From the NCBI RefSeq assembly GCF_003046175.1, contig NZ_PZZM01000001.1, positions 1,559,001-1,623,000 on the forward strand: 64,000 nt of DNA. Reading direction: 5' to 3'. The notes beneath the pieces were generated by a model, which was not told the DNA's origin, made no database searches, and was given only the letters and a program-made list of their open reading frames with translations. The position numbers and the translations under genes were made by a program. Positions within the stretch are counted from its first letter, which is position 1; the number at the start of each line of letters is the position of its first letter. Source of the stretch: Bosea sp. 124. Lineage in GTDB: Bacteria; Pseudomonadota; Alphaproteobacteria; Rhizobiales; Beijerinckiaceae. This document shows, in pieces, positions 9,899 through 18,864 of the stretch.

Positions 9899-10339
9899 TG
9901 CCCGCTGCCCCATGCCCCGGCGAAACCTAGACGAGCACGGGCGATCTGGCAAGAACATAGCATGAACTCGATACGAGCTTGCGTGCCACCTGGGCGCGGA
10001 GCTTCAGTCGCGCACTACAAGGGAAACGCACACAAATCAAATATATAAATTCATTCTCATTTGCTTCAAACGATCTCGATCTTGCGTTTTACAGTCACTT
10101 CCTTCAATTCAAGGCAAAACAACTTGTCATGAGAGCAGCTTCGTATTAGACGATTTCCATCTTGATTCAGCGATGTCAGCAAGTGCCGAGAATAATATTC
10201 TCTGCACTACCGCTAACTCATTGCCGTGAAAGGAGTCCGGCGACCTTTCTTTCTTGCAAGAGCGTCGATGCCATGGGCCCCGGGGGGCAAATCTCTCACA
10301 TCAGCGGCGCGTCACGCGCCCACACGACAGGAGATTTCC
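9899..10339. other. AT-rich intergenic region upstream of the peroxidase gene
   Basis: This 441-base stretch separates two divergent genes. From about 10025 to 10250 it is clearly richer in A and T than its surroundings (for example ATCAAATATATAAATTCATT near 10035). No credible coding frame, tRNA or clear hairpin was found in it. It probably contains the promoters of both flanking genes and may mark acquired DNA together with the peroxidase gene. Confidence 0.5.
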
Positions 10340-11956
10340 ATGCCTGACACTAAAAACTTGCCTGACACCGACACGTTGCCGCCCGTCACCAAGGCAGGCA
10401 CGAGCCTACCCGTCACTTTGCTCAAGGCGGCAACGGCCAAAGCCAATGCCGTCAAGGTGACGCCGGGCCACGGCGTCGCCGGCCGCCACGCCACACGCGA
10501 GGTGCTCGATGCGCTCTCGGGGCACAAGGACCCCGGCATGTTCGGCCGGATGTTCCCGAAGCTCCCACCGCTCCAGGTTTCGGATGCCAAGCTCGATGCA
10601 CTGGCCGTAGCGATGCTCGACGCCGACCCTGCCGACAAGGCCAAAGACAACCCCAATATTCCGGCTGGCTTCACCTATCTCGGACAATTCGTCGACCATG
10701 ACATCACGCTCGATCTGACCTCGCTCGGCGACAAGCAGAAGGACCCGCTCGGCGTCGAGAATTTTCGGACGCCGAGCCTCGATCTCGATGCTCTCTACGG
10801 GCTGGGACCGGACGGCTCGCCGCATCTTTATCAGCGCAGCGGCCCGAATTTCTCAAAGCACGGGCCGAAATTCGTCATCGGCAAGAACATCACCGTCGGA
10901 TTCGGCGGCATCACCGGCGATTTTGCGAACGACCTGCCGCGCTCGCCCGAAGGGATGGCGCTGATTGGCGACCATCGCAACGACGAGAACCTGCTGGTGG
11001 CGCAGACCCATCTCGCCTTCCTGAAATTCCACAACAAGGTTTGCGATATCCTCGCCGGAGGGGCCAATCCGCCGGCGGATCTCTTCGCCGAGGCGCGCCG
11101 GCTGGTGACCTGGCACTACCAATGGATCGTGCTGCATGACTTCGTCGAGCGCCTGACCGAGCCCGGCATCGTCGCGAAGATACTGCATGACGGGCGCAAG
11201 TTCTACCGTTTCAAGCGCACGCCCTATATGCCGGTCGAGTTCTCCGCCGCCGCCTATCGGCTCGGCCACAGTATGGTCCGGCAGCGTTACAGCCATAACC
11301 GCGTCTTTACGGACATCGGCTTCGACCTGCTCTTCGGCTTCACTGGCCTGTCCGGCCAGATCATCGGCGATTTGATGCCGAACCCGCCGCCTGGCGGTCC
11401 CTTGCCGGTCGCGAAGCTGCCGAGCAACTGGATCATCGACTGGCGGCGCTTCTACGATCTGGGCACGGCGGCGGGCACGCCGAATTTCACCTTCAACCCG
11501 ACGCGTCGGCTCGATCCGCTGCTGGTCAAGGAACTGCACAATCTGCCGGGCGGCGGCGGCAATCTCGCCTTCCGCAACCTGAAGCGGGGCGTCATGCTCG
11601 GCCTGCCCTCAGGGCAGGACGTCGCGGCCCATCTCAGGATCAAGAACCCGCTGACCGCGGCCGAGATCGCGACCGGGCCGGACGGGCTGGCCGCCAAGCA
11701 GCAGGGCCTCGATAGAGCAACCCCGCTCTGGTACTATATTTTGAAGGAGGCGCAGGTTCGCAAAAACGGCGAACGGCTTGGCCCCGTCGGTGCGACGATC
11801 ATCTCCGAGGTCTTCGTCGGTCTCGTTCATGGCGACCCGCAATCCTATATCTGGCGCGAGAAGGACTGGAAGCCGACCTTGCCATCGACCAAAGCCGGAA
11901 CCTTCACTATGGTCGATCTGCTGAAGCTGGTCGACGACATCGACCCGATCGGCTGA
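10340..11956 (+). CDS. Animal-type haem peroxidase family protein
   Basis: 538 residues from the ATG at 10340, which has a GGAG site nine bases upstream. It belongs to the peroxidase-cyclooxygenase superfamily (An_peroxidase). The distal histidine lies in GQFVDHDITLD and the proximal histidine in YRLGHSMVRQRY. The helix normally containing the catalytic arginine (REHNR in animal enzymes) reads FLKFHNKVCD, so lysine stands where arginine is usual. There is no signal peptide, so the protein is cytosolic or exported by a non-classical route, as described for some bacterial relatives. It stands alone, with a terminator directly downstream and an AT-rich leader upstream. Catalytic activity is likely but the physiological substrate is unknown. 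Confidence 0.88.
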   Translation: MPDTKNLPDTDTLPPVTKAGTSLPVTLLKAATAKANAVKVTPGHGVAGRHATREVLDALSGHKDPGMFGRMFPKLPPLQVSDAKLDALAVAMLDADPADKAKDNPNIPAGFTYLGQFVDHDITLDLTSLGDKQKDPLGVENFRTPSLDLDALYGLGPDGSPHLYQRSGPNFSKHGPKFVIGKNITVGFGGITGDFANDLPRSPEGMALIGDHRNDENLLVAQTHLAFLKFHNKVCDILAGGANPPADLFAEARRLVTWHYQWIVLHDFVERLTEPGIVAKILHDGRKFYRFKRTPYMPVEFSAAAYRLGHSMVRQRYSHNRVFTDIGFDLLFGFTGLSGQIIGDLMPNPPPGGPLPVAKLPSNWIIDWRRFYDLGTAAGTPNFTFNPTRRLDPLLVKELHNLPGGGGNLAFRNLKRGVMLGLPSGQDVAAHLRIKNPLTAAEIATGPDGLAAKQQGLDRATPLWYYILKEAQVRKNGERLGPVGATIISEVFVGLVHGDPQSYIWREKDWKPTLPSTKAGTFTMVDLLKLVDDIDPIG

Positions 11957-11968
11957 TCCTCTGCCCGG

Positions 11969-11991
11969 AAAGGGCGGCCTGGCCGCCCTTT
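11969..11991. terminator. Bidirectional intrinsic terminator between peroxidase and TRAP permease genes
   Basis: A perfect inverted repeat, AAAGGGCGGCC / GGCCGCCCTTT, with a single central base. It is flanked by A residues on one side and T residues on the other, and lies 12 bases after the peroxidase stop and 13 bases beyond the convergent permease stop. It can terminate transcription from both strands. Confidence 0.85.
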
Positions 11992-12004
11992 CTCCCGATT
12001 ACAT

Positions 12005-14170
12005 TCAAGCGGTGGCAGAGGCTGCCTTTCGCGCCATGATCTGCCGCAGCAGGACTGGCGAGGCGATCACCAGGCCAACCAGCACGCTGGTCGGCGTCGC
12101 CAGAATCATTGGCAGCGCGGCCAGCGCGATCACCAGCCGCTCCCACATCGCCAGCGGCGCCAGGAACCAGCCGGCAAATGCCGCCGAGAGGAAGGTGATG
12201 CTGGCGATGCAGGAGGCTGTCGAGCCGACCAGTTCCGTCCAGGAGAAGCCCGGCGCCATGATCAGCATCGAGGGCGAGAACACGAAGACGAAGGGCACCA
12301 GAACCTTGCCGAGCGCCAGCCGGAAGGCGGTGTTTCCCGTCTTGAACGGATCGGCGCCGGCCATGCTCGCCCCGGCATAGGCCGCGATCGCGACCGGCGG
12401 GGTGATGTCGGCGAGCACCCCGTAATAGAACACGAAGAAGTGCGCCACGAGCGGGTTGACCCCGAGCATGCCGAGCGCCGGCGCCGCCACCGTGACCATG
12501 ATGATGTAGTTCGCCGTAGTCGGCACGCCGCAGCCGAGCAGGATGCAGACCACGCCCGTCAGCAGGAGCGTGAAGAACAGCGTCGCGCTCTTCAGCTCGA
12601 AGGGGAAGAACGGGATCAGGTCGGACACGCCCCTCGCCCACTGGTCGGCGAGCGAGGTGACGATCCAGGAGATCTTGAAGCCGACGCCGGTCAGCGTCAC
12701 CACGCCGACGATGATGCCGACGGTCGCCGCCGCAGCCCCGACGCCGATGGCGTATTTCGCCCCGAGAATGAAGGCGTCGATCATGTCGTCGACACGCTTG
12801 CGCCCTTCAGCAGAGCGCATCAGCACCCCATGGGCCATGACGGCGAAGGCACTCAGCGTGAAGGCGAGGTTGACGCCCGGCACACGCAGGAACTCGCTCG
12901 GCGCGGCGATGCCGATCGCCAGCGCGAAGGCCAGCGCAGAGGCGGCACGATATTGCGCAAGGCCGACCAGCATGCAGCCGGTGATGCCCCAGAAGGCGGC
13001 GAGATACGGCGTATAGCCGGTGAACAGCACGAGGATCAGCGCAAACAGCGGGGCGATCGTCGGCCAGTCGCGGGCGAAGACCTCGCGCAGCGTCGGCGCG
13101 TCGGCATCGGACATGCCTCCCATGCCGGTCCGCTTCGCCTCGAAATGGACCTGCATCAGCACGCCGAAGAAATGCATGAAGGCCGGGATGATCGCGGCGA
13201 TGATGATGGTCGCGTAGGGCAGGTTGAGGAACTCGACCATCAGGAAGGCGGCCGCGCCCATGATCGGCGGGGTGATCTGGCCGCCCGTCGCGGCGGTCGA
13301 CTCGACCGCGGCCGCGAAATGGCGCCGGTAGCCGAGCCGGATCATCATCGGGATCGTCAGCGAGCCGACCGTCACAGTGTTGGCGACGGACGAGCCCGAG
13401 ATCATGCCGAACAGGGCCGAGCCGAAGATCGAGACCTTGGCCGGGCCGCCGGCATAGCGCCCGGCGACCGCCGCTGCGACACCGAGGAAGAGTCGGCCGA
13501 GCCCGATGCGGGTCGCGAGCACGCCGAACAGCACGAAATGAAAGACATAGGTCGCGACGACGCCGAGCGCGACGCCGTAGACGCCCTGGCTGGTGAGATA
13601 GAGATGGTTGATCAGGTTCGACCAGGTCGAGCCCGGATGCAGGAAAATGCCCGGAAACCAGTTGCCGAAGATGGCATAGACCATCGCGAAGATGGCGATC
13701 AGCGGCAGGCCCCAGCCGATGGCGCGCCGCGTCGCCTCGATCATCAGGATGATGGTGATCGAGCCCATCACCACGTCGAGCGTCGAGGGATTGCCGACCC
13801 GGAAGACCATGTCCTCGAAGATCCAGGGGACATAGAGGCTGGAGACCGCCACCGCGACGGCGAAGATCCAGTCGTAGAGCGGCACCCCGCCAGGCCGCAG
13901 CAGCGTCGAGGGATGAACCGTGCGCGCCTCGCTCTTGCGGGCCGAGAAGACCAGGAAAATCAGGCCGAGCACGAAGGCGAGATGGACGCCGCGATGCGTC
14001 GTCTCGCGCAGCAGGCCGAAGCCGGCGGTGTAGTAATGGAAGGCCGAGAGCGCGAGCAGCAGGCCACCGACGATCAGCGCCGTGCCATGCGGCACCTTGC
14101 GGAACTGCATCTCGGGATCGAGTTCTTCCTCGAGCTTCGCGAGTTCGGCGGCGGAGGGCGTGGCGGTCAT
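12005..14170 (-). CDS. TRAP transporter fused permease (DctQ-DctM, TAXI type)
   Basis: 721 residues from the ATG at 14170; the frame stays open upstream but that part overlaps a palindromic repeat. The protein carries about 16-18 membrane helices: a small DctQ-like four-helix part at the N terminus (to about residue 200) fused to the large DctM part. Signatures of the fused TAXI class are GMISGSSVANTVTVGSLTIP and AATGGQITPPIMGAAAFL. It forms a sodium-driven importer for organic acids, working with the TAXI-family binding protein encoded just upstream. The 231-base gap between the two genes is filled with palindromic repeats that may act on mRNA stability. Confidence 0.93.
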   Translation of the reverse strand: MTATPSAAELAKLEEELDPEMQFRKVPHGTALIVGGLLLALSAFHYYTAGFGLLRETTHRGVHLAFVLGLIFLVFSARKSEARTVHPSTLLRPGGVPLYDWIFAVAVAVSSLYVPWIFEDMVFRVGNPSTLDVVMGSITIILMIEATRRAIGWGLPLIAIFAMVYAIFGNWFPGIFLHPGSTWSNLINHLYLTSQGVYGVALGVVATYVFHFVLFGVLATRIGLGRLFLGVAAAVAGRYAGGPAKVSIFGSALFGMISGSSVANTVTVGSLTIPMMIRLGYRRHFAAAVESTAATGGQITPPIMGAAAFLMVEFLNLPYATIIIAAIIPAFMHFFGVLMQVHFEAKRTGMGGMSDADAPTLREVFARDWPTIAPLFALILVLFTGYTPYLAAFWGITGCMLVGLAQYRAASALAFALAIGIAAPSEFLRVPGVNLAFTLSAFAVMAHGVLMRSAEGRKRVDDMIDAFILGAKYAIGVGAAAATVGIIVGVVTLTGVGFKISWIVTSLADQWARGVSDLIPFFPFELKSATLFFTLLLTGVVCILLGCGVPTTANYIIMVTVAAPALGMLGVNPLVAHFFVFYYGVLADITPPVAIAAYAGASMAGADPFKTGNTAFRLALGKVLVPFVFVFSPSMLIMAPGFSWTELVGSTASCIASITFLSAAFAGWFLAPLAMWERLVIALAALPMILATPTSVLVGLVIASPVLLRQIMARKAASATA

Positions 14171-14234
14171 GACGGGGGCTCCGGGGCCGGGCGCGAACCG
14201 TGCGAAGTACGGAATCAGCCCAAAATCAAGCGCA

Positions 14235-14332
14235 CCGTCATCCTGGCCGCAGCGAAGCGGAGCGCCGGGATCCATCGTAGGGCGCGATCTACGATGGATC
14301 CCGGGTCGACCTACGGTCGCCCAGGATGACGG
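14235..14332. repeat. Large imperfect palindromic repeat unit
   Basis: A 98-base inverted repeat with outer arms CCGTCATCCTGG and CCAGGATGACGG and inner arms CCGGGATCCATCGTAG and CTACGATGGATCCCGG. It looks like a repetitive extragenic palindrome of the kind common in Hyphomicrobiales genomes. It lies between the TAXI binding protein gene and the permease gene and can fold into a long hairpin in their transcript. Confidence 0.8.
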
Positions 14333-14367
14333 TGGAGGTTTGCGTATGGTCTCAAGGCAGGCGTGAG

Positions 14368-14389
14368 ATGCCCGGGCAAGCCCGGGCAT
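14368..14389. repeat. Short palindromic repeat ATGCCCGGGC-AA-GCCCGGGCAT
   Basis: A perfect 10-base arm palindrome with a two-base centre. A near copy occurs at 28865-28887, with shared flanks (GAG before it and GACGC after it), so this is a dispersed family rather than a chance hairpin. Confidence 0.75.
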
Positions 14390-14401
14390 GACGCTGTCGC
14401 C

Positions 14402-15382
14402 TTACTTCAGCAGGCCGGCTTCCTTGTAGAAGCGCTCGGCGCCGGGGTGGAGCGGCACGCCGAGCAGGCCCGATAGCGCGGTCGCCTTCTGGATCGCCTT
14501 GCCCTTGGCATGGCCGGAATCGAGCGCCGCGCGAGCCTTGTCGCTCCAGAGCGCCTTGGTGACCGCATAGACCGTGTCGGCCGAGACCTTGGACGACGTC
14601 ACCCAATGGGCGCCGACGGCGACGGTCTTGACCGCGCCGACATCCTTGTAGGTGCCGGCCGGAATCTCGTCCACCGCGAAGAAGGGGAAGTCCTTGGCCA
14701 GCTTCTCGGCGGGAGCGCCGGTGATCGGCAGAATGTCGATGCCGGAGCCGGTCGAGGCCAGTTCCGAGATCGCAGCCGCCGGGAAGCCGCCGGTGAAGAA
14801 GAAGGCATCGACCGAGCCGTCCTTCATCTTCTCGGCAGCCTGGTTGGGCTTGAGATATTCGGCCGTGATGTCCTTCTCGCCGACACCGAAGGCAGCAAGG
14901 ATCGCCTTGGCGTTGAGCAGCGTGCCGGAACCGGGCTCATCGAGCGAAACCTTCTTGCCCTTGAGGTCGGCAACGCTCTTCACGTTCGACGCCTTGCGCA
15001 CGACGAGATGGACGCTTTCGGGATAGAGATTGGCGATCGAGCGCAGTTCCTCGACCTTCGGCTTGCCCTCGAAGACGCCCGTACCGGAATAGGCCCAATA
15101 GGCCACGTCAGCCTGGACGAAACCGGATTCGGCGGCGCCGCCGACGATCGCGTTGACATTGGCGACCGAGCCGTTGCTGGCGACGGCGGTCGAGACCAGT
15201 TGCGGCGGTGCCGAGATCGCGTTCGCGATCAGGCCACCGATCGGATAATAAGTGCCAGCCGTGCCGCCCGTCCCGATGCGGAAGAAGGCGGGTGCCTGCG
15301 CGAAGGCGAGGCCGGCAGCGAGCGCCGCAGCGCCGAGCGCGAGGCCGGCAGCGGCGAGTTTCAGTCGAAAATGCAAGGACAT
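14402..15382 (-). CDS. TAXI-family TRAP transporter substrate-binding protein
   Basis: 326 residues with a classical signal peptide (cleavage likely after AAGLAFAQA, near residue 30). The mature protein starts FFRIGTGGTAGTYYPIGG, the hallmark of the TAXI family, which binds the substrate in the periplasm and delivers it to the fused permease. Relatives bind glutamate, 2-oxoglutarate or other small organic acids; the ligand here cannot be told from sequence. The gene is transcribed ahead of the permease gene on the same strand. Confidence 0.93.
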   Translation of the reverse strand: MSLHFRLKLAAAGLALGAAALAAGLAFAQAPAFFRIGTGGTAGTYYPIGGLIANAISAPPQLVSTAVASNGSVANVNAIVGGAAESGFVQADVAYWAYSGTGVFEGKPKVEELRSIANLYPESVHLVVRKASNVKSVADLKGKKVSLDEPGSGTLLNAKAILAAFGVGEKDITAEYLKPNQAAEKMKDGSVDAFFFTGGFPAAAISELASTGSGIDILPITGAPAEKLAKDFPFFAVDEIPAGTYKDVGAVKTVAVGAHWVTSSKVSADTVYAVTKALWSDKARAALDSGHAKGKAIQKATALSGLLGVPLHPGAERFYKEAGLLK

Positions 15383-15500
15383 CGGCGTCAGTCTCCCATG
15401 AAGGGAGCTACTGTCTTGAGCTTTCCTGCGACGATCAACCGAAAAATTGTGCCGCGCCTCCGCGATCCCGCATGCTCCACAGCTCCCGCTGTCATACGAA

Positions 15501-15528
15501 AGGCCCCGCCGTGGAACCGGCGGGGCCT
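15501..15528 (-). terminator. Intrinsic terminator after msrA
   Basis: Perfect 11-base arms (AGGCCCCGCCG and CGGCGGGGCCT) with a six-base loop, 27 bases downstream of the msrA stop on the minus strand and followed there by TTTCGTAT. The T run is short, but the stem is very stable and the position fits. Confidence 0.75.
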
Positions 15529-15554
15529 CGTTTCAGATGCGCCAGACCATGGCT

Positions 15555-16211
15555 TCAGGCCGCGACGCCGGTTCCGATCGGGCAGCTCACGCCGGTGCCG
15601 CCGAGTCCGCAATAGCCCGCCGGGTTTCTGGCGAGATATTGCTGGTGGTAGTCCTCGGCGAAGTAGAAGTCCGGCGCATCGAGGATCTCGGTCGTGATCG
15701 GGCCATAGCCGCGCTGCTGCAGCGCCTGCTGGTATTCGGCCTTGGAGCGCTCGGCAACGGCGCGCTGGGCTTCGTCCTGGACATAGATGCCTGAGCGGTA
15801 CTGCGTGCCGACATCGTTGCCCTGGCGCATGCCCTGCGTAGGGTCGTGGTTCTCCCAGAAGGCCTTGAGCAGCATCTCATAAGGCAGCAGGGCAGGGTCG
15901 AAGACGACCTTCACGACCTCGTTGTGGCCGGTCTGGCCGGAGCAGACCTCTTCATAGGTCGGGTTCGGCGTGAAGCCGCCAGTGTAGCCGACAGCGGTGA
16001 TCCAGATACCCTCTCCCATCTGCCAGAACTTGCGCTCCGCGCCCCAGAAGCAGCCGAGCCCGAAGATCGCCGTCTGCAGGCCCTCGGGATAGGGGCCGGC
16101 GAGCGACCGCTTGTTGAGAAAATGCCGCTCGGCGGTCGGGATCGGGTTCGCCCGGCCGGACAGGGCCTCGGCGGCCTCGGGCAGGGCGGTCTTCTTGCGC
16201 AGGAAGAACAT
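15555..16211 (-). CDS. msrA: Peptide methionine sulfoxide reductase MsrA
   Basis: 218 residues. MsrA reduces the S epimer of methionine sulfoxide in proteins and free methionine sulfoxide, using thioredoxin for recycling. The catalytic motif GCFWGAE is present ([13 protein letters not shown]), as is the conserved [13 protein letters not shown] stretch. Resolving cysteines are available near the C terminus ([12 protein letters not shown]). The first 40 residues form an extension before the core, and no signal peptide is evident, so it is probably cytosolic. A strong terminator follows. Confidence 0.95.
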   Translation of the reverse strand: MFFLRKKTALPEAAEALSGRANPIPTAERHFLNKRSLAGPYPEGLQTAIFGLGCFWGAERKFWQMGEGIWITAVGYTGGFTPNPTYEEVCSGQTGHNEVVKVVFDPALLPYEMLLKAFWENHDPTQGMRQGNDVGTQYRSGIYVQDEAQRAVAERSKAEYQQALQQRGYGPITTEILDAPDFYFAEDYHQQYLARNPAGYCGLGGTGVSCPIGTGVAA

Positions 16212-16292
16212 GTCGGACTCCGTTGCTGGTTTCGATCGCGGATATAGGCATTCCTCGCCCGTTTTGACAGGTATGAGCCGGCCTGCCGCGCT

Positions 16293-16616
16293 TCACCGTC
16301 TCGTGACGATGCCGATCTTCGGTTCCGGCGGCGCGCCCAGCCTGAGCAACAGGAAGCCGAGCAGAAACGCGATCAGCGCCGCTGGCGCCAGCATGAGAGA
16401 GAGTATCACCGGGTCCCACAGCAGCGGATGGATGCCGCGTTCGATCATCGGCTGGAGCCCCTTGATGCGTTCGCCGACCAATGTCGAGAGCGCCAGCTCC
16501 AGCGGCGTGTACTGCAGGGCGGAATTGGCGATCGAGCGCGCGCCATCGATGACGAGCGAGACGAATCCGGCCGCGACGAGCAGATAGCCGAGCAGCCGCA
16601 GCAGGAACCGCACCAT
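16293..16616 (-). CDS. Small membrane protein of unknown function
   Basis: 107 residues from the ATG at 16616, which has a GGAG site seven bases upstream. Two hydrophobic helices are clear: residues about 3-22 (LLRLLGYLLVAAGFVSLVID) and about 70-95 (ILSLMLAPAALIAFLLGFLL). The intervening segment contains LQYTPLELALSTLVGERIKG. It resembles conserved hypothetical alphaproteobacterial membrane proteins; no function can be assigned. The longer open frame upstream runs through the tRNA gene and is not coding. Confidence 0.75.
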   Translation of the reverse strand: MVRFLLRLLGYLLVAAGFVSLVIDGARSIANSALQYTPLELALSTLVGERIKGLQPMIERGIHPLLWDPVILSLMLAPAALIAFLLGFLLLRLGAPPEPKIGIVTRR

Positions 16617-16768
16617 CCGTTCTCCTTCATCGACCCTTCGGCCTCGCCCCGATGTGCCCATTCGGCTGTGGCTTTGCAACCGCGCCCACAGCCGATTTCG
16701 CGCGATCTGACGAAGCGCACCAGATCGCCCTTGAAAGAAGCCGGCTCGGCGGTCATAAGCAGCGCGCC

Positions 16769-16858
16769 GGACAGGTGGCCGAGTGGTTGAAGGCGCACGC
16801 CTGGAAAGTGTGTATACGGGAAACCGTATCGAGGGTTCGAATCCCTCCCTGTCCGCCA
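16769..16858 (+). tRNA. tRNA-Ser (anticodon GGA)
   Basis: A complete 90-base type II tRNA. The acceptor stem pairs GGACAGG with CCTGTCC, followed by discriminator G and an encoded CCA. The anticodon stem CACGC/GTGTG encloses the loop CTGGAAA, giving anticodon GGA at 16803-16805. A long variable arm (TATACGGGAAACCGTAT) identifies the serine class, and the T loop reads GTTCGAATC. It lies on the plus strand between two minus-strand genes. Confidence 0.97.
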
Positions 16859-17088
16859 TTTCTATTCAAATAAGCGATTGATTTCTATGTGTTTTTCATG
16901 ATGCCATGGATTTGGCACCCCAACGGCCTCGTCTGATTGATCATCGGCGGTCGAGTTGCGCCAATAGCAGAGGTTGGTCTGCCTCCCGAAAGCGGACATC
17001 TGTCGGTCGGCGGCTATGCGGCATCTCTGATCACGTTAGAGCTTTCATGACGATGGACCGGGCGCACTAGCGCCAGCATTGTGAGCCG

Positions 17089-17865
17089 CTAGACGTCAGC
17101 AACGATCACGTGTCCGATGACACTCGAAAGAGCCGTCAGCGCTGGCAAGGCTTTCGCCTTGTCGTCCGTCACGAGAGCCGAAACCCGATCGAGCTCACAG
17201 AAGCGAACACGACTGGTCACGCCGATCTTCGAATGATCGGCGATGAGCACGACGCTGGCCGAATTGACCACCATTGCTCGCGCAATCTCCGCGGTGTGTT
17301 CAAAGAAATTGGTGGCAGCACCGTTGATATCGACGCCAAAGGGTGAGAGCAGGGCCAGGTCCGCCTTGAACCGATAGATGTCATTGATGGTCGATGCACC
17401 GCCAGTCTCCGGGGGTTCATGGACGATCTCCCCGCCGAGCAGAAACACTCGGCTCCCTGTCCTTTGCTGCGTCGATGCCATCGTCGTCGCGACCTGCAGG
17501 GAGTTCGTCAGGATCCTCAAATCGGGCACGGCCTTCAATTCCTCGGCCAAGGCCGCCGTGGTTGTCCCGCCGTCCAGAAACAGGCACTGGCCGCTCTTGA
17601 TCAGGGACATCGCAGCAAGAGCGATCGCACGCTTCTCCTTCAGGCGGACGGTGGAGCGGGCCCCGTAAGACGCGTCCTGCTCGGCAGACACGCTGACCGC
17701 CCCGCCATGGACCCGCCGCAGGAGACCGCCCTGCTCCATCGCAAGCAGATCCCGGCGGATCGACTCGTTCGAAACGCCGAATTCGTGAACAAGCCTGTCG
17801 ACCGAAACGCTGCCGAACGTTTCGACCAGCTCACGGATACGCTGCTTTCTCTCGCCCCGCCACAT
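17089..17865 (-). CDS. DeoR/GlpR family transcriptional regulator
   Basis: 258 residues. The N-terminal winged helix-turn-helix is VSVDRLVHEFGVSNESIRRD with the family's following segment LLRRVHGGAV. The C-terminal sugar-phosphate sensor domain shows LFLDGGTTTAALAEEL and the stretch ILTNSLQVA. DeoR-type repressors respond to phosphorylated sugars and usually control the adjacent genes. Here the divergent neighbours are a phosphatase and an AfuABC-like sugar-phosphate importer, so it is the obvious candidate repressor of that operon. The intergenic region holds a candidate operator pair. Confidence 0.92.
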   Translation of the reverse strand: MWRGERKQRIRELVETFGSVSVDRLVHEFGVSNESIRRDLLAMEQGGLLRRVHGGAVSVSAEQDASYGARSTVRLKEKRAIALAAMSLIKSGQCLFLDGGTTTAALAEELKAVPDLRILTNSLQVATTMASTQQRTGSRVFLLGGEIVHEPPETGGASTINDIYRFKADLALLSPFGVDINGAATNFFEHTAEIARAMVVNSASVVLIADHSKIGVTSRVRFCELDRVSALVTDDKAKALPALTALSSVIGHVIVADV

Positions 17866-17882
17866 GCGCCGCGCCCTCCCCC

Positions 17883-17943
17883 GAACCGTTTAACTGCACC
17901 ACATGCGATAGCGGTTCAATTGCCATGCTCGCATAAACGGTCA
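17883..17943. promoter_or_regulatory. Candidate DeoR operator pair
   Basis: Two inverted half-sites, GAACCGTTTAA at 17883-17893 and ATAAACGGTCA at 17933-17943 (9 of 11 positions match as an inverted repeat), flank the divergent promoter region between the DeoR gene and the phosphatase gene. A further GGTTCAATTG lies between them. Spacing and symmetry suit a DeoR tetramer, but binding is inferred only from position. Confidence 0.35.
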
Positions 17944-18011
17944 TTAATCCACATTGCCACAAATACACACAAGTGCTAAGCCGGCTTTATCGAGCTCGTG
18001 AGGAGGGTCGG

Positions 18012-18806
18012 ATGCGTACCGACGAGGATCAAGCGGAATGGCTGGATTTCGCCCTCCAAATGGCCGCGGAAAGCGGCGCCATTCTCCGAGAGGCAGAAGC
18101 CGTTCGCCCGGACCTCGAGGTCAAGCCTGACAAAAGCTTCGTCACCGCGCTCGACGCACGCATCGAGCGCCGGCTCCGTGGAATGATCGCGGATCGCTTT
18201 CCCGCGCATGGCGTCATCGGCGAAGAGGAAGTCCCTTCCGATATCGATGCGGATCTCGTCTGGGTGCTTGACCCTATCGACGGCACCGCCGCCTTCATCG
18301 CCGGCATGCCGGTGTACGGGACGCTGATCGCGCTGATGCGCGAGGGCGAGCCGATCCTCGGCATCATCGATCATCCCATCACCGGCGAGCGCTGGCTCGG
18401 CATCAAGGGACGCCAGACACTCTACAATGGCGAACCCTGCCGCACGCGGTCCTGCGGCGGCCTCGGCGAGGCCATCATGTCGGCGAGCAATCCGGATTTC
18501 TTCGACGACGAGGAGCAGCCGGCGCTCGGCGCCATGCGCGACGCCACGGCCTGGCGCATCTGGGGCGGCGCCTGCATGAGCTATGGCCGCATCGCATCGG
18601 GTCGCATCGACGTGGCGCTCGATACGCGTCTCAAACTGTGGGATTTCGCGCCCTTCCGTCCGATCATCGAAGGCGCCGGCGGCGTCATCACCGACTGGCA
18701 GGGCGCGCCGATCACCCAGGCGACCGGCCAGCGCATCCTGGTCGCAGGCGATCCGGCACGGCATCGCGAAGCATTGGCCCTGGTCGAAAGCGTCATGAAA
18801 AGCTGA
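18012..18806 (+). CDS. Inositol monophosphatase family phosphatase
   Basis: 264 residues. The three metal-binding motifs of the lithium-sensitive phosphatase family are present: GEEE (residues about 75-78), DPIDGTAAF, and WDFAPFRPIIEGAGG near the C terminus. The ATG at 18012 is preceded by a strong AGGAGGG site five bases upstream. The enzyme should remove phosphate from a small sugar or polyol phosphate in a magnesium-dependent reaction. Its place as first gene of an operon with an AfuABC-like importer suggests it dephosphorylates the imported sugar phosphate. Histidinol-phosphatase or FBPase activity is also possible in this family. Confidence 0.92.
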   Translation: MRTDEDQAEWLDFALQMAAESGAILREAEAVRPDLEVKPDKSFVTALDARIERRLRGMIADRFPAHGVIGEEEVPSDIDADLVWVLDPIDGTAAFIAGMPVYGTLIALMREGEPILGIIDHPITGERWLGIKGRQTLYNGEPCRTRSCGGLGEAIMSASNPDFFDDEEQPALGAMRDATAWRIWGGACMSYGRIASGRIDVALDTRLKLWDFAPFRPIIEGAGGVITDWQGAPITQATGQRILVAGDPARHREALALVESVMKS

Positions 18807-18864
18807 CCGCATTCCGCTCCGAGACGGCGACGATACGCCGGGGCTCCATCACCGAGGGGGTGTC

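Noticed and set aside
12440..14329. A 629-codon open frame opposite the TRAP permease gene
   Set aside because: Its product is extremely rich in R, D, E and H with no domain, the usual result of reading the complement of a high-GC membrane protein gene. The TRAP permease on the other strand has clear family motifs.
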